Below are positions 1 through 8,327 of a stretch of 17,235 bases of DNA, in pieces. The notes beneath the pieces were generated by a model. That model was not told the origin of the DNA, did no database searches, and saw only the letters and a list, made by a program, of their open reading frames with translations. Position numbers and translations under genes: made by a program. Positions within the stretch are counted from its first letter, which is position 1. Each line of letters begins with the position of its first letter. Origin of the DNA: an uncultured Eubacteriales bacterium (GTDB lineage Bacteria; Bacillota; Clostridia; Lachnospirales; Lachnospiraceae); the NCBI GenBank assembly GCA_900557175.1, contig USSL01000015.1:1-17235 (forward strand), read 5' to 3'.

Positions 1-1113
1 ATTCTCGACGCATTGATGGAAAAAGACCCTATGAGCCGTGTGGCCTGCGAGACCTGTACCACAACAGGTATGGTCATGGTAATGGGCGAGATCACTACAA
101 ACGCCTATGTAGATATTCCGAAAATCGTAAGAGAAACGGTTCGTGAAATCGGATATACAAGAGCAAAATATGGTTTTGACGCCGATACATGCGGCGTGAT
201 TGTTGCTTTGGACGAGCAGTCTAAAGACATTGCCATGGGTGTTGATAAGGCACTTGAGGCTAAGGAAAATAAGATGAGTGATGAAGAAATCGAAGCCATC
301 GGTGCCGGCGATCAGGGTATGATGTTCGGCTATGCTTCCAATGAGACAGAGGAGTATATGCCTTACCCGATTATGCTTGCACATAAGCTGGCGCGTCAGC
401 TGACAAAGGTTCGCAAGGACGGCACACTGCCTTACTTAAGACCGGACGGAAAGTCACAGGTGACTGTAGAGTACAATAAGGACGGACATCCGGTGCGCCT
501 TGATGCTGTCGTATTATCAACACAGCATGATGAGAATGTGACACAGGAGCAGATTCACGAAGATATTAAGAAGTATGTGTTTGAGCCTGTACTTCCGAAG
601 GAAATGGTTGATGCAGATACAAAGTTTTTCATCAATCCGACAGGCCGTTTCGTGATTGGCGGGCCTCACGGCGACAGTGGTCTTACAGGCCGTAAAATTA
701 TCGTTGATACTTATGGCGGTTACGCGCGTCACGGCGGCGGCGCATTCTCCGGAAAGGACTGCACAAAGGTAGACCGTTCCGCAGCTTACGCCGCAAGATA
801 TGTTGCTAAAAATATTGTTGCCGCAGGTCTTGCAGACAAGTGTGAAATCCAGTTATCCTATGCCATTGGTGTGGCACAGCCGACATCTATCGGCGTTGAT
901 ACATTCGGCACAGGAAAGCTTGAAGATACAAAGCTTGTAGAAATTGTCAGAGAAAATTTTGATTTAAGACCGGCAGGCATCATTAAAATGCTTGATTTGA
1001 GACGTCCGATTTATAAACAGACAGCAGCTTACGGTCATTTTGGCCGCAATGATGTCAGTCTTCCTTGGGAAAACATTGACAAGGCTGAAGAATTAAAGAA
1101 ATATCTGGCATAA
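1..1113 (+). CDS. metK: S-adenosylmethionine synthetase (5'-partial)
   Basis: Methionine adenosyltransferase: it condenses ATP and L-methionine into S-adenosylmethionine, phosphate and pyrophosphate in the cytosol. The frame is open from base 1, reading [18 protein letters not shown], which matches the family shortly after its N-terminus. The true start therefore lies upstream and roughly 25 residues are missing (family length about 380-400; 370 residues are seen here). The TTG at base 13 is internal, not a start. Diagnostic family motifs are visible: the GAGDQG hexapeptide near bases 303-320 and the glycine-rich [19 protein letters not shown]-binding segment near bases 733-780. A hairpin terminator follows, so it is probably the last gene of its unit. 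A SAM riboswitch, common upstream of clostridial metK, would fall outside the window. Identity is very secure. Confidence 0.98.
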   Translation: MLDALMEKDPMSRVACETCTTTGMVMVMGEITTNAYVDIPKIVRETVREIGYTRAKYGFDADTCGVIVALDEQSKDIAMGVDKALEAKENKMSDEEIEAIGAGDQGMMFGYASNETEEYMPYPIMLAHKLARQLTKVRKDGTLPYLRPDGKSQVTVEYNKDGHPVRLDAVVLSTQHDENVTQEQIHEDIKKYVFEPVLPKEMVDADTKFFINPTGRFVIGGPHGDSGLTGRKIIVDTYGGYARHGGGAFSGKDCTKVDRSAAYAARYVAKNIVAAGLADKCEIQLSYAIGVAQPTSIGVDTFGTGKLEDTKLVEIVRENFDLRPAGIIKMLDLRRPIYKQTAAYGHFGRNDVSLPWENIDKAEELKKYLA

Positions 1114-1149
1114 GATGCTTGTACAAAAAACCGAATAATATTTTAGTCA

Positions 1150-1187
1150 AAGGCCGTGTGCGATATTTTTTCGTATGCGGCCTTCTT
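1150..1187 (+). terminator. Probable rho-independent terminator of metK
   Basis: The 14-nt arms 1150-1163 (AAGGCCGTGTGCGA) and 1171-1184 (TCGTATGCGGCCTT) pair continuously with three G-T wobbles around a T-rich loop. The downstream T tract is short (CTT), so termination may be partial. It sits 37 bp after the metK stop. Confidence 0.7.
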
Positions 1188-1476
1188 AAATGGTGGAATT
1201 TCAGAAAAATGTGATAAATATAGGATTGGAACTTATTGAACAAAATTTGACAGTTTACAAAAAATGTCAATTTTATAAAAACACATGGGCAAATCATACT
1301 AAAAAATGAAAATTTAGAAAATTTTCAGATATGTATAAACATCTAATTGGAAACTCTTAAAACATAGTAAATACCGGGAATAAATGGGGAAAATATATAA
1401 AAATAATGTTAAAACCGTGTTAAAAATGTATAAAATGTTGAAAACAAAAAACGAAAGACTGAAAAAATTTTGAATA
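1188..1476. other. AT-rich intergenic leader upstream of the sugar-ABC operon
   Basis: This stretch of nearly 300 bp holds no credible gene; open frames on either strand lack ribosome binding sites and have low-complexity composition. It is very A-rich on the plus strand. Two structured elements stand out: an inverted repeat TTGACA-N12-TGTCAA at 1247-1270, and three copies of TGTTRAAAA at 1407, 1418 and 1436. Both lie in the right place to be regulatory sites for the downstream transporter genes, but neither matches a regulator motif I can name with confidence. Confidence 0.5.
1247..1270. promoter_or_regulatory. Inverted repeat, candidate operator or upstream promoter
   Basis: TTGACA (1247-1252) and its exact inverse TGTCAA (1265-1270) are separated by 12 nt, with partial extension of the symmetry into the flanks (AAT/ATT) and the inner TTT/AAA. 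The left arm is also a perfect sigma-70/A -35 hexamer. The -10 candidates at suitable spacing (TTTTAT at 1271-1276, spacer 18) are poor, so an operator reading is at least as likely as a promoter. Confidence 0.35.
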
Positions 1477-1505
1477 TTTACTAAAAACAAAAGCACATAT
1501 ATGAT
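1477..1505 (+). promoter_or_regulatory. Candidate sigma-A promoter of the sugar-ABC operon
   Basis: TTTACT (1477-1482), a 17-nt spacer and TATGAT (1500-1505) give a reasonable sigma-A promoter about 43 bp before the binding-protein start. The -10 matches consensus at 5 of 6 positions and the -35 at 4 of 6. The surroundings are AT-rich, so chance matches are likely; an activator-dependent promoter would fit the weak -35. Confidence 0.4.
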
Positions 1506-1547
1506 ATGGGATATAAATTAACTTTTATCACAGAAAGGGAGATCTTT

Positions 1548-2927
1548 ATGAAAACAAAACGTATCATGGCCTTACTATTGGCAGCAAGTATAGCAGTACT
1601 TGGGGGATGCAATTCAAGTGGAGCAGGTGAAAGTAAGAATAATGCTTCTGAAGGAAACAATACATCAGGAGGAGAGGAGACAGTACTTACATTTACTTAC
1701 AAGCAATCGGCGTCAAATGACCCACTGGAAGCATGGCTTAATGAAGAAAAAATTATTGAAAAATTTGAAGCCGAACATCCGGGATGTAAGATTGAACTGT
1801 CACCTATTTCATCTTCAGAGGGTGATTATGCGACATTGCTGGCATTACAGCTCTCATCAGAGAGCACAGCGCCGGATATTTTTATGGAGGATACTTACAT
1901 GACAGCAACAGATGCGGCCAGTGGATATTTGGCATGTCTTGACGAGTATCTGAATGAATGGGAAGATTGGGATAAGTATCTTGACGGAACAAAAGCAGCT
2001 GTAAAAGGGACAGATGGAAAAATCTATGGTATTCCTGTATCTACAGACTCAAGAGGAATTTTCTATAATAAAAAGGTTTTAGAAAAAGCCGGATACAGCA
2101 TTCCGTGGCAGCCGAAAAACTGGGCAGAAATTGTTGAGGCGGCACGCAAAATCGAAGAAACACAGGAAGGTGTTTCAGGGCTTTCAATGATAGTAAGTAC
2201 AAGCAGCGGCGAAGGTGTTTCAATGCAGACCTTTGAACAGCTTTTATATGGTACAGGAGACCAGCTGTATAATGACGGAAAATGGCTTGTAAAGAGTCAG
2301 GGATTGTTAGATACATTTTCTTTTATCAGTGACGCATTTTCAGAAGGTGTGACAGTGGATATAGATACAGCGCTTTCAAAAGACACCCAGACTCAGAGAG
2401 ACCTTGCAGATGGAAAACTGGGAATGGCATTTAATGTATGTACATTAGCAAGTTCATGGCTGCCTACAGGTGATTATCCTGTGGAAAATGTAGAAGATGT
2501 TATTGGCATGGCTGCGATGCCGACACAAAACGGCGGAGACCCTGCGACTGTAACAATGAGCGGCGGTTGGTCATGGGCTGTATCCAGTTATTGTGAAAAC
2601 AAAGATTTGGCAGCAGAATTTTTGAAATTCTGCGGAAGTCAGGAAAATGCTACAGGAAGAAGTCTTTATGACGGACGTATGTCACCGAGAGTTGATTCCT
2701 TAGAGGTTGAGGAATATGGAAAACGTCCATATATTAATGAAATAACAAAGTACATGGAAAATTCATTTGTACGTCCGAAAAACGAAAATTATGCAATGGT
2801 ATCAACTCAGATTCAGACGATTGTTGAAGAAGTTGCAAGCGGCGCATTGACAGCAGAAGAAGCTATGAATGAATATGCGTCCCGTGTGACAGGAATTGTC
2901 GGAGAAGACAATGTAGAAGAAAAATAA
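1548..2927 (+). CDS. Carbohydrate ABC transporter substrate-binding lipoprotein
   Basis: Extracellular solute-binding protein of the family-1 (MalE/MsmE-like) type, delivering a sugar or oligosaccharide to the two downstream CUT1 permeases. The ATG at 1548 is chosen because AAAGGGAG lies 7 nt upstream and because it begins a classic lipoprotein signal: MKTKR, a hydrophobic core, then the lipobox VLGGC with the lipidated Cys at residue 21. A Ser/Gly/Asn/Glu-rich linker follows. The in-frame ATG at 1506 would add 14 residues ahead of the signal peptide and has no Shine-Dalgarno. At 459 residues it is of normal length. The segment around bases 2025-2080 (GIPVSTDSRGIFYNKKVLEKAG) and the SGGWSWAVS segment are typical of the family. 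The substrate cannot be read from sequence. The gene is followed by an intercistronic hairpin, which often keeps the binding protein in excess over the permeases. Confidence 0.93.
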   Translation: MKTKRIMALLLAASIAVLGGCNSSGAGESKNNASEGNNTSGGEETVLTFTYKQSASNDPLEAWLNEEKIIEKFEAEHPGCKIELSPISSSEGDYATLLALQLSSESTAPDIFMEDTYMTATDAASGYLACLDEYLNEWEDWDKYLDGTKAAVKGTDGKIYGIPVSTDSRGIFYNKKVLEKAGYSIPWQPKNWAEIVEAARKIEETQEGVSGLSMIVSTSSGEGVSMQTFEQLLYGTGDQLYNDGKWLVKSQGLLDTFSFISDAFSEGVTVDIDTALSKDTQTQRDLADGKLGMAFNVCTLASSWLPTGDYPVENVEDVIGMAAMPTQNGGDPATVTMSGGWSWAVSSYCENKDLAAEFLKFCGSQENATGRSLYDGRMSPRVDSLEVEEYGKRPYINEITKYMENSFVRPKNENYAMVSTQIQTIVEEVASGALTAEEAMNEYASRVTGIVGEDNVEEK

Positions 2928-2938
2928 GATAAAACAGA

Positions 2939-2969
2939 CTTTTGCACAGCGTATGGGTTCGTGCAAAAG
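2939..2969 (+). other. Intercistronic stem-loop between binding protein and permease genes
   Basis: Perfect 9-bp arms CTTTTGCAC (2939-2947) and GTGCAAAAG (2961-2969) enclose a 13-nt loop, 11 bp after the binding-protein stop. No T tract follows, so this is unlikely to be a strong terminator. mRNA 3'-end stabilisation or partial termination would favour synthesis of the binding protein over the permeases. Confidence 0.65.
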
Positions 2970-2989
2970 CCTGAATATGGAGAATGCTT

Positions 2990-3877
2990 ATGAAAAAAAT
3001 GAAACCAACACGTCAGGAGAAAAAAGCAATTATTTATCTTTTGCCGGCAATCCTATTGCTGTTGTTCTTCTTTTTATGGCCAATCATATTAAGTTGTTTT
3101 TATTCGATGACGGATATGACGTTAAGTGGGACAAAAGCTCAAAATTACAATTTTGTAGGGTTTTCTAATTTCACGAGATTATTTTCAGACCCTCTTTTTA
3201 AAACAAGCTTTATGAATACGGTTATTTTCCTTGTTTTTTCGGCAATTATAGGACAGCTTGTGCTTGGATTTATTATTGCCTTTTTAATGAAGGAAAAAAG
3301 AAAGGGCTTCAGAAGCTTTACAGGAATGTCTGTGTTAATCGGTTGGATTATGCCGGAGGTCGTTGTAGCGCTGTGCTGGGTAGCATTTTTTGCAAAAGAC
3401 GGCACACTGAATGTGATTTTAAACAATACGGGAATTTTGAGCGAGCCGTTGTCATGGCTGTACAAATTTCCGATGATGACAACAATTGTTGCAAATATTT
3501 GGCACGGTACGGCATTTTCTATGATGCAGTTTCAGGCGGCACTTGATGATATTTCGGGAGAGGTTGAAGAATCGGCCGAATTGGATGGTGCATCCGGCAT
3601 AAAAAAGATGTTTTATATTACAATACCGCTTGTAAAGAATACGATTATGACATGTATGAGTTTAATTACGTTAAAAACATTATCTGTATTCGGCTTAATC
3701 TATGCAATGACCGGCGGCGGCCCGGGAACAAAAACAACAACGTTATCTATTTATATGTATAAGCAGGCATTCGGAAGCTATCAGATGGGATACGGAACAG
3801 CCATTGCCCTGATTATGCTTGTGATAGGTATTATATTTAGCTGTATTTATATGAAATTGTCAAAAACAAAGTTGTAG
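2990..3877 (+). CDS. Carbohydrate ABC transporter permease, MalF/MsmF-like (CUT1)
   Basis: First of two inner-membrane permease subunits of the sugar importer. About six hydrophobic helices are visible, beginning with the N-terminal segment AIIYLLPAILLLLFFFLWP. The EAA loop that docks the ATPase is clear near bases 3562-3640: EESAELDGASGIKKMFYITI. Length (295 residues) is typical. GGAG at 2979-2982 sits 7 nt from the ATG at 2990, which is preferred; an in-frame ATG at 2984 is too close to that site and would add only Met-Leu. The next gene begins 12 bp after the stop, so the pair is clearly co-transcribed. No ATPase gene lies in the operon, as is common for CUT1 systems that use a shared MsmK-type ATPase. 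Confidence 0.94.
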   Translation: MKKMKPTRQEKKAIIYLLPAILLLLFFFLWPIILSCFYSMTDMTLSGTKAQNYNFVGFSNFTRLFSDPLFKTSFMNTVIFLVFSAIIGQLVLGFIIAFLMKEKRKGFRSFTGMSVLIGWIMPEVVVALCWVAFFAKDGTLNVILNNTGILSEPLSWLYKFPMMTTIVANIWHGTAFSMMQFQAALDDISGEVEESAELDGASGIKKMFYITIPLVKNTIMTCMSLITLKTLSVFGLIYAMTGGGPGTKTTTLSIYMYKQAFGSYQMGYGTAIALIMLVIGIIFSCIYMKLSKTKL

Positions 3878-3889
3878 GTGGGATAAAAT

Positions 3890-4714
3890 ATGAAGAAAAA
3901 AAAGAGAGTTGTTTTTATACAATACATAATATTGGGAATTATCGCTGTCATATTTATTGTTCCGATGCTTTGGCTGTTTTTGGCATCAATCAATCCGTCT
4001 GCAAGTGCAGGAATTTCTCTGCCGAAGAATCCGACATTGGATAATTATTTGGCGGTATTTACGAATAAGGATAACTTACGGGGATTTGCAAATAGTTTTT
4101 ACATGTCTATTTTGACATCGGTTGTTACGGTGATTGTTTCTATGCTGGCTGCCTATCCGCTGTCCAGATATAAACTTAGAGGAAAAGCAAAATTTTTATA
4201 TATTATTTTGTTTATGACATCTCTGCCGATTAATGCCATATTAGTACCGGTGTTTAAAATGTTTATCACATTAAATATGCAGGATAATCTTGTGAGCATC
4301 GCCCTTTTTATGGCAGCGACAAATCTTCCGTACGGTATATGGATGACAAAGAATTTTATGGATTCTGTTCCGGTAACACTGGAGGAGGCTGCGAAGGTTG
4401 ACGGTGCGGGTGCTTCGGCTGTCTTGAGAAGGGTTATTATGCCATTAATGAAACCGGGTATTTTTACAGTATTGATTTATGTTTTTACAGGTGTGTGGGG
4501 CAATTTCTTCACGCCGTTTATTTTACTGCAGTCATCGACAAAATATCCGGCAGCCGTAAGAATTTACCAATATTTTCAGGATGGCGGTATGATTGAATAT
4601 GGGCGTTTGGCAGCTTATTCGGTCATTTACATGATGCCTTGCGTTGTTTTATATATGTTCGCACAGAAATTCATGTCGAAAGGCTTTGCGATGGGAGGTG
4701 CCGATAAGGGATGA
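3890..4714 (+). CDS. Carbohydrate ABC transporter permease, MalG/MsmG-like (CUT1)
   Basis: Second permease subunit, pairing with the preceding gene product to form the transmembrane channel. Its N-terminus is a basic MKKKKRV stretch followed by a long hydrophobic helix, and further membrane segments run to the C-terminus. The EAA motif LEEAAKVDGAGASAVLRRVI, near bases 4379-4440, is a textbook MalG-family match and ends in MPLMKP. Length 274 residues is typical. AGGTGGG, about 6 nt before the ATG, is a good ribosome binding site. The stop codon overlaps the start of the following MBL-fold gene by 4 nt (ATGA), implying translational coupling between transporter and that enzyme. Confidence 0.94.
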   Translation: MKKKKRVVFIQYIILGIIAVIFIVPMLWLFLASINPSASAGISLPKNPTLDNYLAVFTNKDNLRGFANSFYMSILTSVVTVIVSMLAAYPLSRYKLRGKAKFLYIILFMTSLPINAILVPVFKMFITLNMQDNLVSIALFMAATNLPYGIWMTKNFMDSVPVTLEEAAKVDGAGASAVLRRVIMPLMKPGIFTVLIYVFTGVWGNFFTPFILLQSSTKYPAAVRIYQYFQDGGMIEYGRLAAYSVIYMMPCVVLYMFAQKFMSKGFAMGGADKG

Positions 4715-5892
4715 TGAATACCGATGATTTTTTATTAAACTGTAAAACTTGTGAGAATATTAAAAAATATTGCAATAGTATGAAATGCACAATATATCTT
4801 ATAGAAAATGTAGAAAAAATTGTGTTTGATACTTATATTCAGCAGGCACTGCAGATTTATGGAAAACCTTATGATTTCAGAGAAATAAGAGATAATAGTT
4901 TTTATACCTTTTTTTACGAAGATACAGAGCTTCATACCTATTATACGGGGCATGATAGAAAAATTCATATTATTATTGATGAGAATGCTGTAAAATATGA
5001 GCGGTCAGTTTCGAGAAATGGATGCTGTGAAACGGAACTTTATCAATTTGAATTAGATTACAGAAGAATTGACTGTGGTATGTGTTATATTGTAAAATGC
5101 AATGACGGAACATTTTTTATAGTTGACAGTGCACATATGTTTTCTGAAAATGATCATATAAGACTTCATAATTTTCTTCGTAAACATACGAAGAATGAAA
5201 AAGATATTGTTATTTCCGGTTGGTTTTTATCTCATGGACATCAGGATCATATTGTAAAATTTATGGATTTTATCGAAGCTGGATTTGATGATGTAAAAAT
5301 TCAGAAGGTTTATTACAATTTTCCTTCTATATCTGTGGCAGGGGCAGAACAGTGGAAGACAGATGATAAAGTGACAATGCAGGAATTTTGGCAGTTAATG
5401 GAGAAGCATACAGAATTTGATAAGATTTATTTACATACAGGTCAAAGATTTTGTGTCAGTAATCTGCAATTTACGGTATTGTCAACTCATGAAGACTTGT
5501 GTTCCCGTCCGTTAGAGTGTTATAATGACTCATCGACAGTACTAATGATGGAGGCAGAAGAAAACAAGGTTATTTTTTTGGGAGATGCCAATTATTTTGC
5601 GTGTTCTGAAATGATAGCAAGATATGGAAAATATTTAAAATCTGATATTGTGCAGGTGGCTCATCATGGCTTTAATGGGGCAAATGCAGGAGTTTATTAT
5701 ATGATAGAGGCTGCTACAGCTTTATATGCAACTGAAAGAAAGGTTTTTGAAAAGATATTATTTTCAGAAGCGAATAAAACTGTGATGTATCTTTCGAAAG
5801 AATATTTTATTGCAGGTGACGGTACTGTGAAAATGAAAATGCCGTATAGAGCAGGAGAAGCTGTCTGCAGCGAAAAAGAAATAGGCTTATAA
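4711..5892 (+). CDS. Metallo-beta-lactamase-fold hydrolase of unknown substrate, with N-terminal Cys cluster
   Basis: A 393-residue predicted cytosolic protein (no signal peptide or TM segment). Residues 1-110 are not recognisable to me. Residues about 120-345 carry MBL-fold signatures: the metal-binding motif SHGHQDH (174-180), NDSSTVLMM (272-280), VIFLGDANY with Asp292, and VAHHGFNG with His318-His319. The last three resemble the C-terminal hydrolase domain of ComEC/Rec2, but the ComEC membrane channel is absent. The N-terminus holds C11-x2-C14-x6-C21-x4-C26, and a second cluster C122, C125, C130 follows, an unusual cysteine load for a cytosolic MBL protein. The start at 4711 overlaps the permease stop by 4 nt, so the enzyme is made together with the importer. 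Possible roles include hydrolysing an imported ester, lactone or phosphodiester, or signalling; the substrate is unknown. The fold call is secure, the function is not. Confidence 0.8.
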   Translation: MMNTDDFLLNCKTCENIKKYCNSMKCTIYLIENVEKIVFDTYIQQALQIYGKPYDFREIRDNSFYTFFYEDTELHTYYTGHDRKIHIIIDENAVKYERSVSRNGCCETELYQFELDYRRIDCGMCYIVKCNDGTFFIVDSAHMFSENDHIRLHNFLRKHTKNEKDIVISGWFLSHGHQDHIVKFMDFIEAGFDDVKIQKVYYNFPSISVAGAEQWKTDDKVTMQEFWQLMEKHTEFDKIYLHTGQRFCVSNLQFTVLSTHEDLCSRPLECYNDSSTVLMMEAEENKVIFLGDANYFACSEMIARYGKYLKSDIVQVAHHGFNGANAGVYYMIEAATALYATERKVFEKILFSEANKTVMYLSKEYFIAGDGTVKMKMPYRAGEAVCSEKEIGL

Positions 5893-5942
5893 TTCTATAT
5901 GGCAGAATTTGGATTAAAGATCGGCAGAAAGAGGGGACAAGT

Positions 5943-8234
5943 ATGAAAAAGATTAATAAATCCGAGAAGGTTGTTGTTATAAAAGTGATTATGTTCTACT
6001 CGATTATTTGTCTCCTTTTATTTGCGGCGTTATCTTTGGCTTTTTACGCACTAACATGTCAATTGATTTCTTCGGAGGAAAAAAATGCCCGGAAGAAGTT
6101 GGAAAATGAGGTGCAGGAAGTTTATACATCTATGGAAAATCAAATTAAGCGGGCAAATACAGTTTGCTATTCTTTGATTCAAAATGAGAATTTTAATTAT
6201 ATTATCAATAATCCATCGGGAAATCAGCTGACAAATGCGATTAGTAAACTTGGAAGACAGATTAATATAGAGGCCGTAAGTGATGGTTTTATTGAAGATA
6301 TCATTATACATTTCAATTCGGGTGAGGGGATTGATGTAGGTTCAGTTGGTCGTGTTGATAAAATTTTTGGGGAAAGCCCTGAATTATGGGAAAGATATTT
6401 TAATGGTAAGGAATATACTGGTGGAAAAATAGAATGTACGAGTGACGGCGATTTGTGTTTTGTTCAGACGTATCCTGTTACGCAGCGTGAGGAAGGTGTG
6501 AGAAGTACATTTGTTATTAAGTTCAGAAAAAATATGCTTTCCAATTTATCGTCAGGCCTTGAGAATGAAACAATTAATGAAAAAATTTTGTCGATTGTTG
6601 ATTTAAAAACAAATAAAATAGCTGTGAATACAAAATGGTCTGAATTCGCGGAATTAGATATGGATTTTTTTAATGATAATCAGGGATATAAAAAAATCGG
6701 GAGGAATTTGATTGCTTATAAGAAAAGTGGGATGATTCCAATCGCATATGTAGCAATTGAGCCTGAAACTGATTTGAAAACAGCGGTTAAGAAGATTATA
6801 TTGTTGTCCATCGGTATGCTGATTTTATGTGTGGCACTGTGTTTTACGCTAATTGGCGTAGGCATTTGGCGCTCTTATAATCCTTTGCGACAATTACTTG
6901 CATTGGTCAATCATGACAGTGGAAGGAAAGGAATTTTCGCGGGTTCATATTCAGAAATCCGAAGCGTAATTTTAGAAACAATGGAACAGAAAATGGCATA
7001 CGAGAATTTATATAAAGAAAAAAACGCGATAGAAAAAAGAAAGTTATTTTGTGCCATGTTAGAAAATAAAAAAAGCAGTGATGAGGCTATACTCAAAAGT
7101 GCTCATGATATAGGGGTATATCCTGAAAAAGGTTTTAATTGTTTTGTCTATATGTACTTCGTTGATATTACGGCATACTTTTCTGAAGATAATGGAAAAG
7201 AAAGCGATGAACTTCCAATGCGTTTTTGCGAGGCGTTTTTAATCAAACTTATGGAGGAAAACTATAAAGTAGTTAGTATACCTTATCAGGACAGAATTAT
7301 ATTTTGTCTTAGTACAGAGGAAAATAATGCAGAAAATAACGGTCAGGTGTTGAAAAACAGCCTTAAACAGATTCAAAATCTTTTAAGAGAGCGATATGCA
7401 ATTGATACTTTAACAGCGGTTTCTAATTATCATATAGGTGTTAAAGGGCTAAGAAATGGTTTTAAGGAAGTAAGCAGGATGATAAGGCATCTTAAATTTA
7501 TGGGTAATAGAAGCTTAACTGTAGATTATTCAGCGGTTAGTTTAGGATGTGAAAATCGAATATACATACATCCAGTGAAGGAAGAAGCATATCTTGAGAA
7601 TTATATTAAATCGGGAGATATTACAAAGGCTAAGGAAACTTTTTCACATATTATGAAAGATTATTACAGCAATTCAGAGCTTTCACCTCAGGTGTATAAA
7701 CTAAGACTTTATTCTTTGTTGGGACGAATTTTAGATAGTGTCAGTTATACTCAAGTATTGAAAGAAAATAAGACGACAGATGATGTGGATATGTATGTCG
7801 ATTTGATTGAGTTTGATAACATTGATGAGTTTTGCAATAAGATTAATATGCTTTTAGAACAGGTAGAAAACTGTAATCAATGTGAAGAAGGGAATTTAGA
7901 AAAGGATTTTGTGAAAAATGTGAAGAATATTATTGTGACACATTATATGGATTATAATTTGAATGTAACTTCAATTGCTGAATCTTTAAATAAAAATCTT
8001 GATTTTGTATCGCGGACTTTTAAGAAAAATACAGGCGAGGGCTTGTTGGACTATATTCAAAAAATCAGAGTAGATAAGGCGAAGCAATTTTTTATGGAAG
8101 ACGAAGCTTTATCTGTTCAGCAAGTGGCAAATATGGTGGGATATGTCAGTTGTGAATCTTTCATACGTGTATTTAAAAATAAAGAAGGCACAACTCCCGG
8201 ACGTTATAAAAGTAGTATAAAAAATAAAATATAA
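5943..8234 (+). CDS. Membrane-anchored AraC-family transcriptional regulator (YesS/YtdP-like)
   Basis: A 763-residue one-component sensor-regulator. TM1 spans about residues 12-39 and TM2 about 284-309; the roughly 245-residue segment between them should face outward and sense ligand, resembling a Cache-type domain. A cytoplasmic linker follows (about 310-655), then a C-terminal AraC/XylS DNA-binding domain (about 656-757). Its two helix-turn-helices are visible at VTSIAESLNKNLDFVSRTF and VQQVANMVGYVSCESFIRVF, ending with TPGRYK. Length and architecture match Bacillus YesS and YtdP, which control carbohydrate (pectin-type) transporter operons. AGAGGGGAC lies just upstream of the ATG, and the 50-bp gap to the MBL gene suggests co-transcription. 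The likely role is ligand-dependent control of this same operon, an inference from position. A terminator follows directly. Confidence 0.9.
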   Translation: MKKINKSEKVVVIKVIMFYSIICLLLFAALSLAFYALTCQLISSEEKNARKKLENEVQEVYTSMENQIKRANTVCYSLIQNENFNYIINNPSGNQLTNAISKLGRQINIEAVSDGFIEDIIIHFNSGEGIDVGSVGRVDKIFGESPELWERYFNGKEYTGGKIECTSDGDLCFVQTYPVTQREEGVRSTFVIKFRKNMLSNLSSGLENETINEKILSIVDLKTNKIAVNTKWSEFAELDMDFFNDNQGYKKIGRNLIAYKKSGMIPIAYVAIEPETDLKTAVKKIILLSIGMLILCVALCFTLIGVGIWRSYNPLRQLLALVNHDSGRKGIFAGSYSEIRSVILETMEQKMAYENLYKEKNAIEKRKLFCAMLENKKSSDEAILKSAHDIGVYPEKGFNCFVYMYFVDITAYFSEDNGKESDELPMRFCEAFLIKLMEENYKVVSIPYQDRIIFCLSTEENNAENNGQVLKNSLKQIQNLLRERYAIDTLTAVSNYHIGVKGLRNGFKEVSRMIRHLKFMGNRSLTVDYSAVSLGCENRIYIHPVKEEAYLENYIKSGDITKAKETFSHIMKDYYSNSELSPQVYKLRLYSLLGRILDSVSYTQVLKENKTTDDVDMYVDLIEFDNIDEFCNKINMLLEQVENCNQCEEGNLEKDFVKNVKNIIVTHYMDYNLNVTSIAESLNKNLDFVSRTFKKNTGEGLLDYIQKIRVDKAKQFFMEDEALSVQQVANMVGYVSCESFIRVFKNKEGTTPGRYKSSIKNKI

Positions 8235-8263
8235 AGAAAACTGAGCCGTTTAAGCCCACTTTT

Positions 8264-8306
8264 CCCCTGTGATTTTTAAATAAATTGCAGGGGATTTTCT
8301 CTTTTA
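8264..8306 (+). terminator. Rho-independent terminator of the sugar-ABC/AraC operon
   Basis: Arms CCCCTGTGATTT (8264-8275) and AAATTGCAGGGG (8282-8293) form a 12-bp stem with two G-T wobbles and a 6-nt loop. The T-rich tract ATTTTCTCTTTT follows. It lies 29 bp after the regulator stop. Confidence 0.85.
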
Positions 8307-8327
8307 CAGGCAGCCTTTAAAATGCCA

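Noticed and set aside
1055..1496. Short minus-strand open frames in the metK-sugar operon gap
   Set aside because: They are composed of Phe/Leu/Ile runs expected from A-rich DNA read backwards, have no Shine-Dalgarno, and overlap the terminator.
1506..1547. Upstream ATG extending the sugar-binding protein by 14 residues
   Set aside because: It has no ribosome binding site and would put extra residues in front of an otherwise perfect lipoprotein signal; AAAGGGAG clearly serves the ATG at 1548.
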